From contig CAJWHE010000001.1 in the NCBI GenBank assembly GCA_913041145.1, forward strand, positions 124,001 through 188,000: 64,000 nucleotides of DNA. The letters run 5' to 3'. Below are positions 38,099 to 47,244 of the stretch, piece after piece. The notes beneath the pieces were generated by a model. That model was not told the DNA's origin, did no database searches, and saw only the letters and a list, made by a program, of their open reading frames with translations. The number at the start of each line of letters is the position of its first letter. Within the stretch, counting starts at the first letter, position 1. This stretch comes from an uncultured Paracoccaceae bacterium (lineage in GTDB: Bacteria > Pseudomonadota > Alphaproteobacteria > Rhodobacterales > Rhodobacteraceae). The translations under genes were made by a program, and so were the position numbers.

Positions 38099-39853
38099 TT
38101 ACACATGTGCTGCATCTTCGATTATAAGCTGCACTGTTTGACGGCCTTGCCAGGTGTTTTTTCCTATCACTCCCGCTAAATGAAATTTTTTACCAGAATG
38201 ATTCTCTAAGACTTCACCTAATGATGAATTAAATGCTCTGAAACAAATAGCTTCGATTTTGTTTTTATTATTAGAGCCAAAGGTAAGCTTAAGATGGTCA
38301 GTGCCAACTCTTTTTGTAAAAAGAATACTTTGGTTGGGAAATACAAATTTGGGGTGTGGAGCACCGGAACCGAATGGACCAGCAGCATCTAACGCATCAA
38401 TTAACTCGATTGTTGCCGCATTTGGCATTAAGAGCCCATCGAGATAGTAATCTGTAGTGGTTTGAAATGTGATATCCCTTGAATTTATCAACTCTGCTAA
38501 CCTGTCAAACGCTGGAGTTAATTGCTTTTTTGAAAGAGTTATTCCTGCTGCCATTGCGTGTCCCCCTCCTTTTTCAATAAGACCCTCTAAAACAAGTTTT
38601 TGGATCAGTGAACCAAGATCGATTCCAGGGATTGAGCGCCCAGACCCTTTACCTATGTCGCCTGAAAAAGCTACTACAAAAGATGGGCGGTTAGTTTTCT
38701 CTTTTATTCTAGAGGCGACTATACCAATCACTCCTGGGTGCCAGTCATCTCCAGAGGCAACAATGATAGAGTTATCAACTCCCATTTTTCCAATCTGACT
38801 AAGTGCTTCGTCTTGAACACGGCTTTCGATATTTTTTCGGTTTTGATTTAGTTGCTCTAATTTCTCAGCTAAGGCTTCTGCTTCAGAATCGGAAGTAGTC
38901 GATAATAGCCTTGCTCCTAGATCTGACATACCAATTCTTCCGCCAGCATTTATTCGTGGTCCCAAGATAAATCCCAAATGATATTCATTGACTGGAATAT
39001 TAATTTTCGAAACATCCATTAATGCTTTTAAACCTGGTCTTTTACGAAGTCTAAGAATTTTCAAACCCTGCTTTACGAATGCTCTGTTTATTCCAACCAA
39101 TGGGACTACATCCGCAATCGTAGCCAATGCAACCAGATCAAGGGAATTTATTAGGTTTGGACTTTGAACTCCTTTTTCTCTCAAAACACTGGCCGTCGCG
39201 ACTAAGAATAGAAAAACTACTCCTGCGGCACAGATATAACTCATATCACTAGCCTCATCTTGACGGTTGGGATTAACTACGGCCACTGCCGCTGGTAACT
39301 CTTCCCCCCCTAAATGGTGATCAATTATAATTACATCCGTTTTATTATTTATTCTTTGTATTGGTTCAAAAGATAGAGTGCCACAATCGACACATATAAT
39401 CAGATCATGGTTTTCAGATAAGTGTTGAAATGCTTTCGTATTGGGGCCGTAACCTTCTTTTATTCGATCTGGGACGTATAGAGTTGTTTCTAAACCCTGA
39501 TCTCTAAGCCATGTTATTATTAATGTTGCTGATGCTGCTCCATCAACATCGTAATCAGCAAATATAGCCACTCGCTCCATATTCTCTAGAGCTTGCACGA
39601 GCCGTTTGGACGCTTTGTCCATATCTTTCAGGTGAAAAGGATCTGGTAATAAGTCTCTTAATTTTGGAGATAGGAAATTTTCAACAGAATTTGGTGTGAC
39701 ACCTAACCTTGCCAGTATTTGGCATACCTGAATAGGTGTATCTATTATTTGAGAAATTGTTTCAGAAATACGATCATGTTGTGATGTGGGGCCTCGCCAA
39801 GAGTTTCCAAGAATTGAATTTTCTATATTCAGAAAATAATTTGACCCAGACAT
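38099..39853 (-). CDS. recJ: Single-stranded-DNA-specific exonuclease RecJ
   Basis: 5'-3' single-strand exonuclease acting in recombination and mismatch/base-excision repair. The 584-residue protein has the DHH-family motifs FADYDVDGAAS (D100, D102, D104), LIICVDCGTL and IIIDHHLGG (D178, H179, H180). It also has the DHHA1 region PGVIGIVASRIKEKTNRPSF and GGGHAMAAG, and a C-terminal OB-like domain ending TVQLIIEDA. It is preceded by hom on the same strand with a 103-base gap and followed by tRNA-Glu. Confidence 0.97.
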   Translation of the reverse strand: MSGSNYFLNIENSILGNSWRGPTSQHDRISETISQIIDTPIQVCQILARLGVTPNSVENFLSPKLRDLLPDPFHLKDMDKASKRLVQALENMERVAIFADYDVDGAASATLIITWLRDQGLETTLYVPDRIKEGYGPNTKAFQHLSENHDLIICVDCGTLSFEPIQRINNKTDVIIIDHHLGGEELPAAVAVVNPNRQDEASDMSYICAAGVVFLFLVATASVLREKGVQSPNLINSLDLVALATIADVVPLVGINRAFVKQGLKILRLRKRPGLKALMDVSKINIPVNEYHLGFILGPRINAGGRIGMSDLGARLLSTTSDSEAEALAEKLEQLNQNRKNIESRVQDEALSQIGKMGVDNSIIVASGDDWHPGVIGIVASRIKEKTNRPSFVVAFSGDIGKGSGRSIPGIDLGSLIQKLVLEGLIEKGGGHAMAAGITLSKKQLTPAFDRLAELINSRDITFQTTTDYYLDGLLMPNAATIELIDALDAAGPFGSGAPHPKFVFPNQSILFTKRVGTDHLKLTFGSNNKNKIEAICFRAFNSSLGEVLENHSGKKFHLAGVIGKNTWQGRQTVQLIIEDAAHV

Positions 39854-39956
39854 TAATATAATTCGTCCTATTTCTATGTAAAATTGAATTAATTTAGAGA
39901 AATTTAAATAACTACTGACATTAAAGAGATTCGTTAAAGTTTTGATTAATTAAGTT

Positions 39957-41249
39957 TTAATAATTTAGCTCTTCAATTCTTAAGGCTACTGGCTCTTGTG
40001 TAATTACTCCAGTTTTTGGAAGTTCTTTCAATACTTTTTCGACTGACTCACTTGAAGTAGAATGTGTTACAATTAGGACTGGTGCCTTGCTAGACTCATG
40101 ATCATATTGCCGCATTCTATTTATAGATATACTCTCTTTTCCTAGACTTGCTGTTACTTTAGCAAGAGCTCCTGGCTTATCTTCGAGGAGTAAACGAATG
40201 TAGTAAGGGGCATCTACAGAGAAGTCGGATACTAAAGCGTTCTTAAGTAGTTTATAAGGTACCCCAAAAGTTTTTATTTTTGATCCATTTATAATGTCAA
40301 TTATATCTGAAACAACAGCGTGAGCTGTTGGGTTTCTACCCGCACCGGGACCTTGTAATATTATTGAACCAGAGTCTTCTGTTTCTATTACAACCATGTT
40401 TGTGCCTCCCTCTAGTAGACCTAGTGGGGATCCTGCTGGTACCAAGCATGGTTTAACTCTTTGCTCGAGCCCGGCTTCAGTCATTTCACACACCCCTAAG
40501 AGTTTTATACGAAAGCCCATATCTGATGCGTGTTTGATATCATCTATTGAGATTGCCTCAATCCCTTGCACATTAACACCTGAAAAGTTTACGTTTGTAC
40601 CAAAAGCTAAACTTGATAAAATCGCGAGCTTGTGCGCAGAATCTATACCTCCAACGTCTAAGGTTGGATCTGACTCCAAAAAACCTAAATCATCAGCCTC
40701 TTTAAAAATAGATTCATATGATAACTCAGATTCTTCCATGCGTGTTAAAATATAGTTACAAGACCCATTCATAACGCCCATCACTCTTGTCACTTTATTA
40801 ATAGAAAGTGCCTCATTTAAGACTTTTATTACTGGTATTCCTCCAGCTACGGCGGCTTCAAATTTTAATAAAACTTCCCTTTCTTCTGATGCTTTTGCAA
40901 GTTTATTACCATGCATAGCTAATAAGGCTTTATTTGCCGTAACGACGTGCACCCCATTTGAAATAGCGGCTTCTATAGACTCTTTTGCCACACCGTCTTC
41001 ACCCCCAATGAGCTCCACGTAAATATCTATATCATCTCTAAGCGCTAAGTTCACCGGATCGCTTTCCCAGTGATAGCTATCTATTGGTTGATCTCTATTT
41101 TTTTCTCTGGATTTTGCTGATACCGCAACTATTTTAATCGCTCGGCCTGTCTTTATCTCAATTGAATTTGAGTAATCTCTTAGTATTTTAATTACTCCAA
41201 CTCCCACAGTTCCAAGACCGGCGATACCTATACGAATGGGTGACAGCAT
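39957..41249 (-). CDS. hom: Homoserine dehydrogenase
   Basis: Reduces aspartate semialdehyde to homoserine for threonine and methionine synthesis. The 430-residue monofunctional enzyme has the Rossmann loop GLGTVG at residues 11-16, ANKALLAMHG, GGIPVIKVL, VMNGSCNYILTRM and EADDLGFLESDPTLDVGGID, plus a C-terminal ACT domain (YYIRLLLEDKPGALAKVTAS) for feedback control. It is separated from the upstream lipoprotein gene by about 70 bases. I see no riboswitch or leader peptide in that gap. Confidence 0.97.
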   Translation of the reverse strand: MLSPIRIGIAGLGTVGVGVIKILRDYSNSIEIKTGRAIKIVAVSAKSREKNRDQPIDSYHWESDPVNLALRDDIDIYVELIGGEDGVAKESIEAAISNGVHVVTANKALLAMHGNKLAKASEEREVLLKFEAAVAGGIPVIKVLNEALSINKVTRVMGVMNGSCNYILTRMEESELSYESIFKEADDLGFLESDPTLDVGGIDSAHKLAILSSLAFGTNVNFSGVNVQGIEAISIDDIKHASDMGFRIKLLGVCEMTEAGLEQRVKPCLVPAGSPLGLLEGGTNMVVIETEDSGSIILQGPGAGRNPTAHAVVSDIIDIINGSKIKTFGVPYKLLKNALVSDFSVDAPYYIRLLLEDKPGALAKVTASLGKESISINRMRQYDHESSKAPVLIVTHSTSSESVEKVLKELPKTGVITQEPVALRIEELNY

Positions 41250-41320
41250 TTTTTCCCCTTAACGGATTTCATCTCTTAACTTGTTATTCAAAAATAAAGT
41301 TTTAAGCAACTTTCTATATT

Positions 41321-41614
41321 TTATTTTTTTTGTTTGCTACATTCTTGTAGTAAAATTTCTACTTTTTTAGGGGAATATTTATTTTTATTTTTAAGAGCAG
41401 ATGATCTGCACTTTAAGACGAGCATCTTTTCTTTGAATACTTTATCTGTATTATTAGATTTATGTTCATTTTTTATGGTATCAACGGTTGGTAAAGAATG
41501 CACTGGAATAAGGTCATGATACTTGAGCCCCTGCGTTTCATCAGATAGTTTGTATTTTGGAAGCATTGGGTTGCACCCTATAAGAGTTAAAGACAAAAAA
41601 AGAAATAAACGCAT
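41321..41614 (-). CDS. Small predicted lipoprotein, unknown function
   Basis: A 97-residue protein with a clear lipoprotein signal, MRLFLFLSLTLIGC, giving a lipidated Cys14. The mature part is short, Lys-rich and hydrophilic, with two further cysteines (in LKCRSS and LLQECSK) that could form a disulfide in the periplasm. I do not recognise a family. It lies upstream of hom on the same strand and may share its transcript, but a functional link is not implied. The lipobox and the base composition match real genes here, so I judge it coding. Confidence 0.7.
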   Translation of the reverse strand: MRLFLFLSLTLIGCNPMLPKYKLSDETQGLKYHDLIPVHSLPTVDTIKNEHKSNNTDKVFKEKMLVLKCRSSALKNKNKYSPKKVEILLQECSKQKK

Positions 41615-41734
41615 ATAAAATTAACCTAATTGACTAAGGGTTTTAGGATAAAAGTAAGAATATTAGGATAGGATGATATGGGTAGTGTAGCAAGCAAGAC
41701 TTGAAATGATTTTTAGTTTCTATAGACTCCTATA

Positions 41735-42331
41735 ATGGCTCGTACAAAAGGTTCTGATTCAAAGCTAACAGAGTTACGCATCCGAAAAGTGGCCTTAAAC
41801 CTTTTTTCTCAATACGGTTACGCGGCAGTTTCTATGAGAAGGATCGCTTCGAAACTGGATCTCCAAGTTGGCACATTATATTTATATACGCCTAATAAAC
41901 AGGCCTTACTTTTTGATCTTTTGAAAACACATATGGACTCTGTGTTAAAAAATTGGGGGTTAGAGAATGTAGAAATAGAGCCAGATAAGAGATTAAAAGC
42001 TTTTACAAAGTTTCATATACGGTTTCATATAGGTCGCATAGAGCATGTGAATATATCTTATAATGAGTTGAAAAATTTGACAGGAGAAAATTTTGATCAT
42101 GTAAATTCTTTACGAAGCGAATATGAGAAATCATTAGAGGAAATTCTAACTTTTGGACGCGATCAGGGTTACTTTGATATTCAAGATGTAAAACTTACTG
42201 GACTGGCCATAATAGCTATGCTGAATGGGGTGCTAAAATGGTATCGAACCGATGGCAGATTGAGCCTAGATGATGTTGAGGAGATCTATAGTGAAATGGC
42301 GTACAAATCTGTTATGATAGTAGATAATTAG
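41735..42331 (+). CDS. TetR-family transcriptional regulator
   Basis: DNA-binding repressor of 198 residues. The N-terminal helix-turn-helix domain is plain (KVALNLFSQYGYAAVSMRRI, then ASKLDLQVGTLYLYTPNKQ, about residues 17-62). It is followed by an all-helical ligand-binding and dimerisation domain that carries no recognisable effector signature. It is convergent with glyA and divergent from the small lipoprotein gene, so its target cannot be assigned from context. The ATG at 41735 is the only sensible start. Confidence 0.9.
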   Translation: MARTKGSDSKLTELRIRKVALNLFSQYGYAAVSMRRIASKLDLQVGTLYLYTPNKQALLFDLLKTHMDSVLKNWGLENVEIEPDKRLKAFTKFHIRFHIGRIEHVNISYNELKNLTGENFDHVNSLRSEYEKSLEEILTFGRDQGYFDIQDVKLTGLAIIAMLNGVLKWYRTDGRLSLDDVEEIYSEMAYKSVMIVDN

Positions 42332-42352
42332 ATTTTCATTTTAAAGAAACTA

Positions 42353-43636
42353 TCAATAAATAGGAAACTGCTTACAGAGCTGTAAAACTTCTTGTTTTAC
42401 AGATTTTTCTATGGCTATGTTTTCTTCTTCTCCATGTTTCCCTAACCCATCTACAACTTTTACTATCATTTTACCAATTAATCTGAATTCAAATTGAGAA
42501 AAACCACGTGTCGTTCCTGCTGGAGTTCCTAAACGGATACCACTGGTTATAGTAGGTTTTTCAGTATCAAAAGGAATGCTATTTTTATTACAGGTGATGT
42601 TAGCGTTCCCAAGAGCTATTTCTGTAGCTCGTCCTGTGACACCTTTTGGCCTCAAATCCACTAGTAGTACATGAGTATCCGTTCCACCCGTTATAACGGC
42701 TAAACCACCGTTAATTAACTCATCTGAGAGAGCTTTTGCATTTATTATAACATTTTTTGTGTACTCTTTGAATTCAGGAGTAAGTGCTTCTCCAAATGCT
42801 ACTGCCTTAGCTGCAATAACATGCATAAGTGGGCCTCCCTGCAACCCTGGAAAGATTGCTGAGTTGAATTTTTTTGCAAGAATTTCATCATTTGAAAGAA
42901 TGATTCCTCCACGTGGTCCGCGCAGAGTTTTGTGCGTCGTTGAAGTTACTGCATGAGCATAAGGGAAAGGACTTGGATGTTCCTTGGCAGCAACAAGTCC
43001 CGAAAGGTGAGCCATATCAACCATTAGATAAGCCCCTACAAGATCTGCTATTTCACGCATTTTTTTGAAATCTATTTGACGTGGTATAGCAGAGCCGCCA
43101 GCGATAATTAGTTTAGGTAGATTCTTTTTTGCTAAAAATTCTACCTCTTCATAATCTATTTCAAGTGTATTCACATCTACACCATATTGAATGGCATTAA
43201 ACCACTTTCCTGATAAGTTTGGCTTTGCACCGTGTGTTAAATGCCCTCCGCCATCCAGGCTCATTCCAAGTATAGTGTCTCCTGGACTGAGTAGTGCTAA
43301 AAAAACTGCCTGATTAGCCTGGGAGCCAGAATTGGGCTGAACGTTAGCATAATTGCAATCAAATAATTTGCAGGCTCTTGAAATAGCTAAGTTTTCTGCA
43401 ACATCAACATATTCACAACCGCCGTAATATCGCTTTCCTGGATATCCTTCAGCATATTTATTAGTCATGATGGAGCCTTGAGCTTCCATCACAGCCCGAG
43501 ATGTAATATTTTCTGAAGCTATTAGTTCTATTTCTTCTTGTTGACGTAAAAGCTCCTTTTTAATAGAGCCATACAATTCTGGATCACTATCATTTAGACC
43601 TTGTTCGAAAAATTTTTTGTTGAAAGGGGTAGCCAT
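42353..43636 (-). CDS. glyA: Serine hydroxymethyltransferase
   Basis: PLP enzyme that converts serine and tetrahydrofolate to glycine and methylene-tetrahydrofolate, feeding the FolD reaction encoded earlier in the window. The 427-residue protein has [29 protein letters not shown] and the PLP lysine K236 in [15 protein letters not shown] chose the ATG at 43636, which follows GAGG by five bases, over a GTG two codons earlier that overlaps this ribosome site. Upstream lies a 12-bp palindrome (43725-43736). No glycine riboswitch is visible. Confidence 0.97.
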   Translation of the reverse strand: MATPFNKKFFEQGLNDSDPELYGSIKKELLRQQEEIELIASENITSRAVMEAQGSIMTNKYAEGYPGKRYYGGCEYVDVAENLAISRACKLFDCNYANVQPNSGSQANQAVFLALLSPGDTILGMSLDGGGHLTHGAKPNLSGKWFNAIQYGVDVNTLEIDYEEVEFLAKKNLPKLIIAGGSAIPRQIDFKKMREIADLVGAYLMVDMAHLSGLVAAKEHPSPFPYAHAVTSTTHKTLRGPRGGIILSNDEILAKKFNSAIFPGLQGGPLMHVIAAKAVAFGEALTPEFKEYTKNVIINAKALSDELINGGLAVITGGTDTHVLLVDLRPKGVTGRATEIALGNANITCNKNSIPFDTEKPTITSGIRLGTPAGTTRGFSQFEFRLIGKMIVKVVDGLGKHGEEENIAIEKSVKQEVLQLCKQFPIY

Positions 43637-43724
43637 TCTCACCTCGATTACTTTGTAAATAGAATAATTTTTATTTGTATTTAGAGTGATTAGCTAAAAA
43701 GTAAACTCGTATTGTATACTTTAA

Positions 43725-43736
43725 TACTTTAAAGTA
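43725..43736. promoter_or_regulatory. 12-bp palindrome between glyA and nadK
   Basis: TACTTTAAAGTA is a perfect palindrome in the 159-base gap between the divergent glyA and NAD kinase genes. A partial copy (ATACTTTA) lies just before it. It could be an operator for either gene. It is short enough to arise by chance in AT-rich DNA. Confidence 0.25.
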
Positions 43737-43795
43737 ATTTATAATACTTGCAATTTATTTGGCACAAGCAATTAATAGAGCATCGGACTTAAATT

Positions 43796-44563
43796 ATGGT
43801 AAAAAAGTATAAGCTTTCATTTATGGCCTCAAATACGCTTGAGGCTTGTAATGCGTTGAAAAGCTTGGTTGAAACCTACGGTCAAGTGGAGGCAGACGAA
43901 AGTGATGTAATAGTCGCCTTGGGTGGTGATGGCTTTATGTTGGAAACCCTGCATGTAACTCAACCTTTAAATCGCCCCGTATACGGTATGAATTGTGGGA
44001 CAGTAGGTTTCTTAATGAATGATTTTCGTAAACAAGGTCTGCAAAGTAGGCTTGAAAAGAGTCAGGAAGAGTTAATTAACCCTCTTAGAATGCGAGCTGT
44101 AAGTGCGAGTGGCGAGACACATGATTATTTAGCAATTAATGAAGTGTCTTTGTTACGAATTGGCGCACAGGCTGCTAAACTTAAGGTATCAGTTGATGGG
44201 AAAGTTAGAATAGAAGAACTTGTGTGTGATGGAGCACTAGTCTGCACCCCTGCAGGATCAACCGCTTACAACTATTCGGCCCATGGTCCAATTTTACCAA
44301 TAGGAAGTGATGTTTTAGCCCTAACTGCTATGTCGGCATTTCGCCCCAGACGATGGAGAGGCGCTTTATTGCCAAAGATCGCAAAGGTACGGTTAGACGT
44401 TTTGGAACCAGAAAAACGTCCGGTGGTAGCTTTTGCTGATAGTAGAGCTGCTGGGCCAGTAACGTCAGTTGAGATTGAAACAGAGCCAGCTATTGTTCAT
44501 AAAATTCTTTTTGATCCTGGCCATGGGTTAGAAGAAAGATTAATTACAGAGCAATTTGCTTAG
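43796..44563 (+). CDS. nadK: NAD kinase
   Basis: Phosphorylates NAD to NADP. The 255-residue protein has the GGDG motif at residues 43-46 (VIVALGGDGFMLETL), then NCGTVGFLMND, the conserved NE of INEVSLLR, CTPAGSTAYNYSAHGPILPI and a C-terminal beta domain. It begins MVKKYKLSFMASNTLEA and is of the short alphaproteobacterial type. It is monocistronic, divergent from glyA, and followed by a 308-base non-coding stretch. Confidence 0.96.
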   Translation: MVKKYKLSFMASNTLEACNALKSLVETYGQVEADESDVIVALGGDGFMLETLHVTQPLNRPVYGMNCGTVGFLMNDFRKQGLQSRLEKSQEELINPLRMRAVSASGETHDYLAINEVSLLRIGAQAAKLKVSVDGKVRIEELVCDGALVCTPAGSTAYNYSAHGPILPIGSDVLALTAMSAFRPRRWRGALLPKIAKVRLDVLEPEKRPVVAFADSRAAGPVTSVEIETEPAIVHKILFDPGHGLEERLITEQFA

Positions 44564-44871
44564 TTAAAGCTTTCTGTTTTAAAAGCGCCAACCTGATTCT
44601 TATTTGATATTCAGATAATCCAACTATTGATTGATAATTAGATAAAAAAATATATAAATCTCATTCCTGACATATTTGAAAAGAAGGTAAATTACTTTTA
44701 ACTTCTTTAATAATAATTTATTTCGTATTAGCAGTACGTATTATTTAAGCTTTCGAAAAATATAGCTTTAAGAAAGATAATATGCGAAACTTGATTTAAG
44801 CTGAAGAAGTAGAGTTAAATAGGTTATATACAATTTAGTTTAATATTAAACTAAATTTAGGAGTAAAGTTA
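44564..44871. other. 308-base non-coding region before the malic enzyme, with repeats
   Basis: No coding frame is seen. The AT-rich stretch contains a heptamer direct repeat CGTATTA at 44724-44730 and 44737-44743, 13 bases apart. A weak promoter-like GATAAT lies at 44776-44781, and a long perfect palindrome at 44832-44857 sits immediately before the Shine-Dalgarno sequence AGGAG (44859-44863) of maeB. Confidence 0.5.
44832..44857. repeat. 26-bp perfect palindrome upstream of maeB
   Basis: The left arm AATTTAGTTTAAT is followed directly by its exact reverse complement ATTAAACTAAATT, with no unpaired centre. It ends one base before the AGGAG of maeB. It could be an operator for a dimeric regulator, or an mRNA hairpin that affects access to the ribosome binding site. 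Confidence 0.6.
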
Positions 44872-47151
44872 TTGACTACAGAAAGAAAAAAATTTTTTAC
44901 TCAGTCGGCGCTTGATTATCACCGACACCCAAAGCCAGGAAAATTGGAGGTAAGGGCTACCAAACCTTTAGCTAACGGTAGGGATTTATCTCGAGCATAT
45001 ACCCCTGGTGTCGCTGAGGCTTCCTTAGCTATTAACTCTAACCCTGATCTAGTAAGTGAGTATACTATAAGAGGTAATCTTGTAGGGGTCGTAACTAATG
45101 GTAGCGCTGTTTTGGGCTTGGGAGATATTGGAGGCCTAGCTGCAAAGCCTGTAATGGAAGGAAAGGCAGTACTGTTTAAGAAGTTTGCAAATATTGATTG
45201 CTTTGATATCGAGTTAAGTGAAACAGATCCTTATAAACTTGCAGAGATAATTTGTTCAATGGAGCCAACATTTGGAGCTATTAACCTTGAGGATATAAAG
45301 GCTCCTGACTGCTTTATTGTCGAGAAAATATGTAGAGAAAAAATGAAGATTCCTGTTTTCCATGATGATCAGCATGGAACTGCAATTGTTGTTGGGGCGG
45401 CTGTTACAAATGCACTATTAGTTAATAAGAAAAAATTTAAAGATATTAAGGTTGTATCTACAGGGGGGGGTGCGGCAGGAATAGCTTGTTTGAATATGCT
45501 AATAAAGCTTGGTGTAAGAAAAAAAAATATATGGCTATATGATATAAATGGCGTTGTTTATGAAGGGCGTCGGGAAGAGAAAGATTCACATAAAAGTGAT
45601 TTTTCGCAAGATACAAAATTACGTGACTTAAACGAGATTATTGCTAATGCAGATTTGTTTCTTGGGCTTTCAGCAAAAGGTGTCTTAACCACTCAGATGG
45701 TGGAAAAAATGGCTTCTTCCCCTATAATATTTGCCTTAGCAAACCCAGATCCAGAAATTTTACCAACCGAAGTCCTCTCTGTCCGTCCTGATGCTATAAT
45801 AGCAACTGGTCGATCAGATTTTCCAAATCAGGTTAATAATGTATTATGTTTTCCATTCATTTTTAGGGGTGCGTTAGATGTAGGTGCATCTGAGATCAAT
45901 GATGAAATGAAAATTGCCTGTGTCAATGGGATAGCTCAATTGGCTAGGGCTACGAGTTCTGCTGAAGCTGCTGAAGCATATCGCGGAGAGAAAATGTCCT
46001 TTGGAAGAGATTACCTAATTCCAAAACCTTTCGATCCACGTTTAATGGGTGTGATAGCGTCAACCGTTGCGAAGGCTGCTATTGAAAGTGGGGTAGCAAC
46101 TAGACCGATCGAGGACTTTGCCTCCTACCGAGAGTCTTTAGATAACTCTATATCAAAATCCGCTTTGCTAATGAGGCCAGTTTTTGATGCCGCGTCCAAA
46201 CAATCTCGCAAAGTGGTGTTTGCGGAAGGAGAGAGTGAAAGAGTTTTAAGAGCGGCATCTGCAGTATTAGAAGAAACTACTGATAGACCAATTCTTATTG
46301 GTAGAAGAGACGTAATTTTTCGCAAAATAGATCGAGCTGGTTTGTTAATGCAGGCTGATAGGGACTTTGAGTTGGTGGATCCTCAGAATGACGCGCGGTA
46401 TCGGGACTATTGGACAACTTATTTATCAATTATGCAAAGAAAAGGAGTCACTCCGGAACTAGCGCGCAGGATTATGCGAACCAATACGACTGCTATAGCC
46501 GCAGTAATGGTCCATCGCGGAGAGGCAGATAGTTTAATATGTGGTACATTTGGTCAATATCGATGGCATCTAAATTATATTCAGGATGTATTAGGCAGTG
46601 GTGCTTTACACCCAATCGCGGCGCTTTCTTTGATGATTTTAGAAGATGGACCACTTTTTATAACTGACACAAATGTACATTCAGAACCAACTCCACGCGA
46701 AATAGCTGACACTGTTATTGCGTCAGCAAGACATGTTCGACGCTTTGGTATTGAACCTAAAATCTCCCTTTGCTCCCATTCTCAGTTTGGTAATTTGGAT
46801 TGTGATACAGGAAGGAGAATGCGTGAAGCATTAGATATTCTTGATAGTAAAAGTAGAGATTTTATGTATGAAGGAGAAATGCATACTGACTCAGCTTTGG
46901 ATGAAGAGCTACGACAGAGGATTTTTCCAGATTCTAGGTTTTCTGGTTCAGCGAATGTTTTGGTGTTTGCAAATACAGATGCCGCGTCAGCAGTAAGAAA
47001 TATCCTAAAGATAAAAGCAGGTGGTACAGAAGTCGGCCCAATTTTGATGGGAATGGGTAACCGTGCGCATATAGTTACGCCTGCTATAACAGCTAGAGGT
47101 TTGTTAAATATTTCTGCATTGGCAGGAACACCAGTGTCTGAATATGGTTAA
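44872..47151 (+). CDS. maeB: NADP-dependent malic enzyme with C-terminal phosphotransacetylase-like domain
   Basis: Oxidatively decarboxylates malate to pyruvate, supplying NADPH and pyruvate. The 759-residue protein has the malic domain ([33 protein letters not shown]), the NAD(P)-binding region with [26 protein letters not shown] and [19 protein letters not shown]. From about residue 430 it has a Pta-like domain, which in MaeB proteins is regulatory (acetyl-CoA sensing) rather than catalytic. The TTG start at 44872 has AGGAG eight bases upstream, and the product begins [21 protein letters not shown] 26-bp palindrome precedes it. Confidence 0.96.
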   Translation: MTTERKKFFTQSALDYHRHPKPGKLEVRATKPLANGRDLSRAYTPGVAEASLAINSNPDLVSEYTIRGNLVGVVTNGSAVLGLGDIGGLAAKPVMEGKAVLFKKFANIDCFDIELSETDPYKLAEIICSMEPTFGAINLEDIKAPDCFIVEKICREKMKIPVFHDDQHGTAIVVGAAVTNALLVNKKKFKDIKVVSTGGGAAGIACLNMLIKLGVRKKNIWLYDINGVVYEGRREEKDSHKSDFSQDTKLRDLNEIIANADLFLGLSAKGVLTTQMVEKMASSPIIFALANPDPEILPTEVLSVRPDAIIATGRSDFPNQVNNVLCFPFIFRGALDVGASEINDEMKIACVNGIAQLARATSSAEAAEAYRGEKMSFGRDYLIPKPFDPRLMGVIASTVAKAAIESGVATRPIEDFASYRESLDNSISKSALLMRPVFDAASKQSRKVVFAEGESERVLRAASAVLEETTDRPILIGRRDVIFRKIDRAGLLMQADRDFELVDPQNDARYRDYWTTYLSIMQRKGVTPELARRIMRTNTTAIAAVMVHRGEADSLICGTFGQYRWHLNYIQDVLGSGALHPIAALSLMILEDGPLFITDTNVHSEPTPREIADTVIASARHVRRFGIEPKISLCSHSQFGNLDCDTGRRMREALDILDSKSRDFMYEGEMHTDSALDEELRQRIFPDSRFSGSANVLVFANTDAASAVRNILKIKAGGTEVGPILMGMGNRAHIVTPAITARGLLNISALAGTPVSEYG

Positions 47152-47244
47152 GTTTATTTTTTTAAGTTATATATACTTTATTAATAGGTAATTAGATCAG
47201 GCATATGTAAGACTTAATTTTTAAGATGAAAGTGGAGTATTTTT

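Noticed and set aside
40396-40755. 119-residue plus-strand frame inside hom
   Set aside because: It is antisense to conserved homoserine dehydrogenase sequence, with no ribosome site and no recognisable domain.
41250-41320. Threonine attenuator or leader peptide before hom
   Set aside because: The gap is too short and holds no run of Thr or Ile codons followed by a terminator.
43637-43795. Glycine or SAM riboswitch before glyA
   Set aside because: The gap was read on the glyA strand. None of the conserved cores or stem arrangements of these riboswitches is visible.
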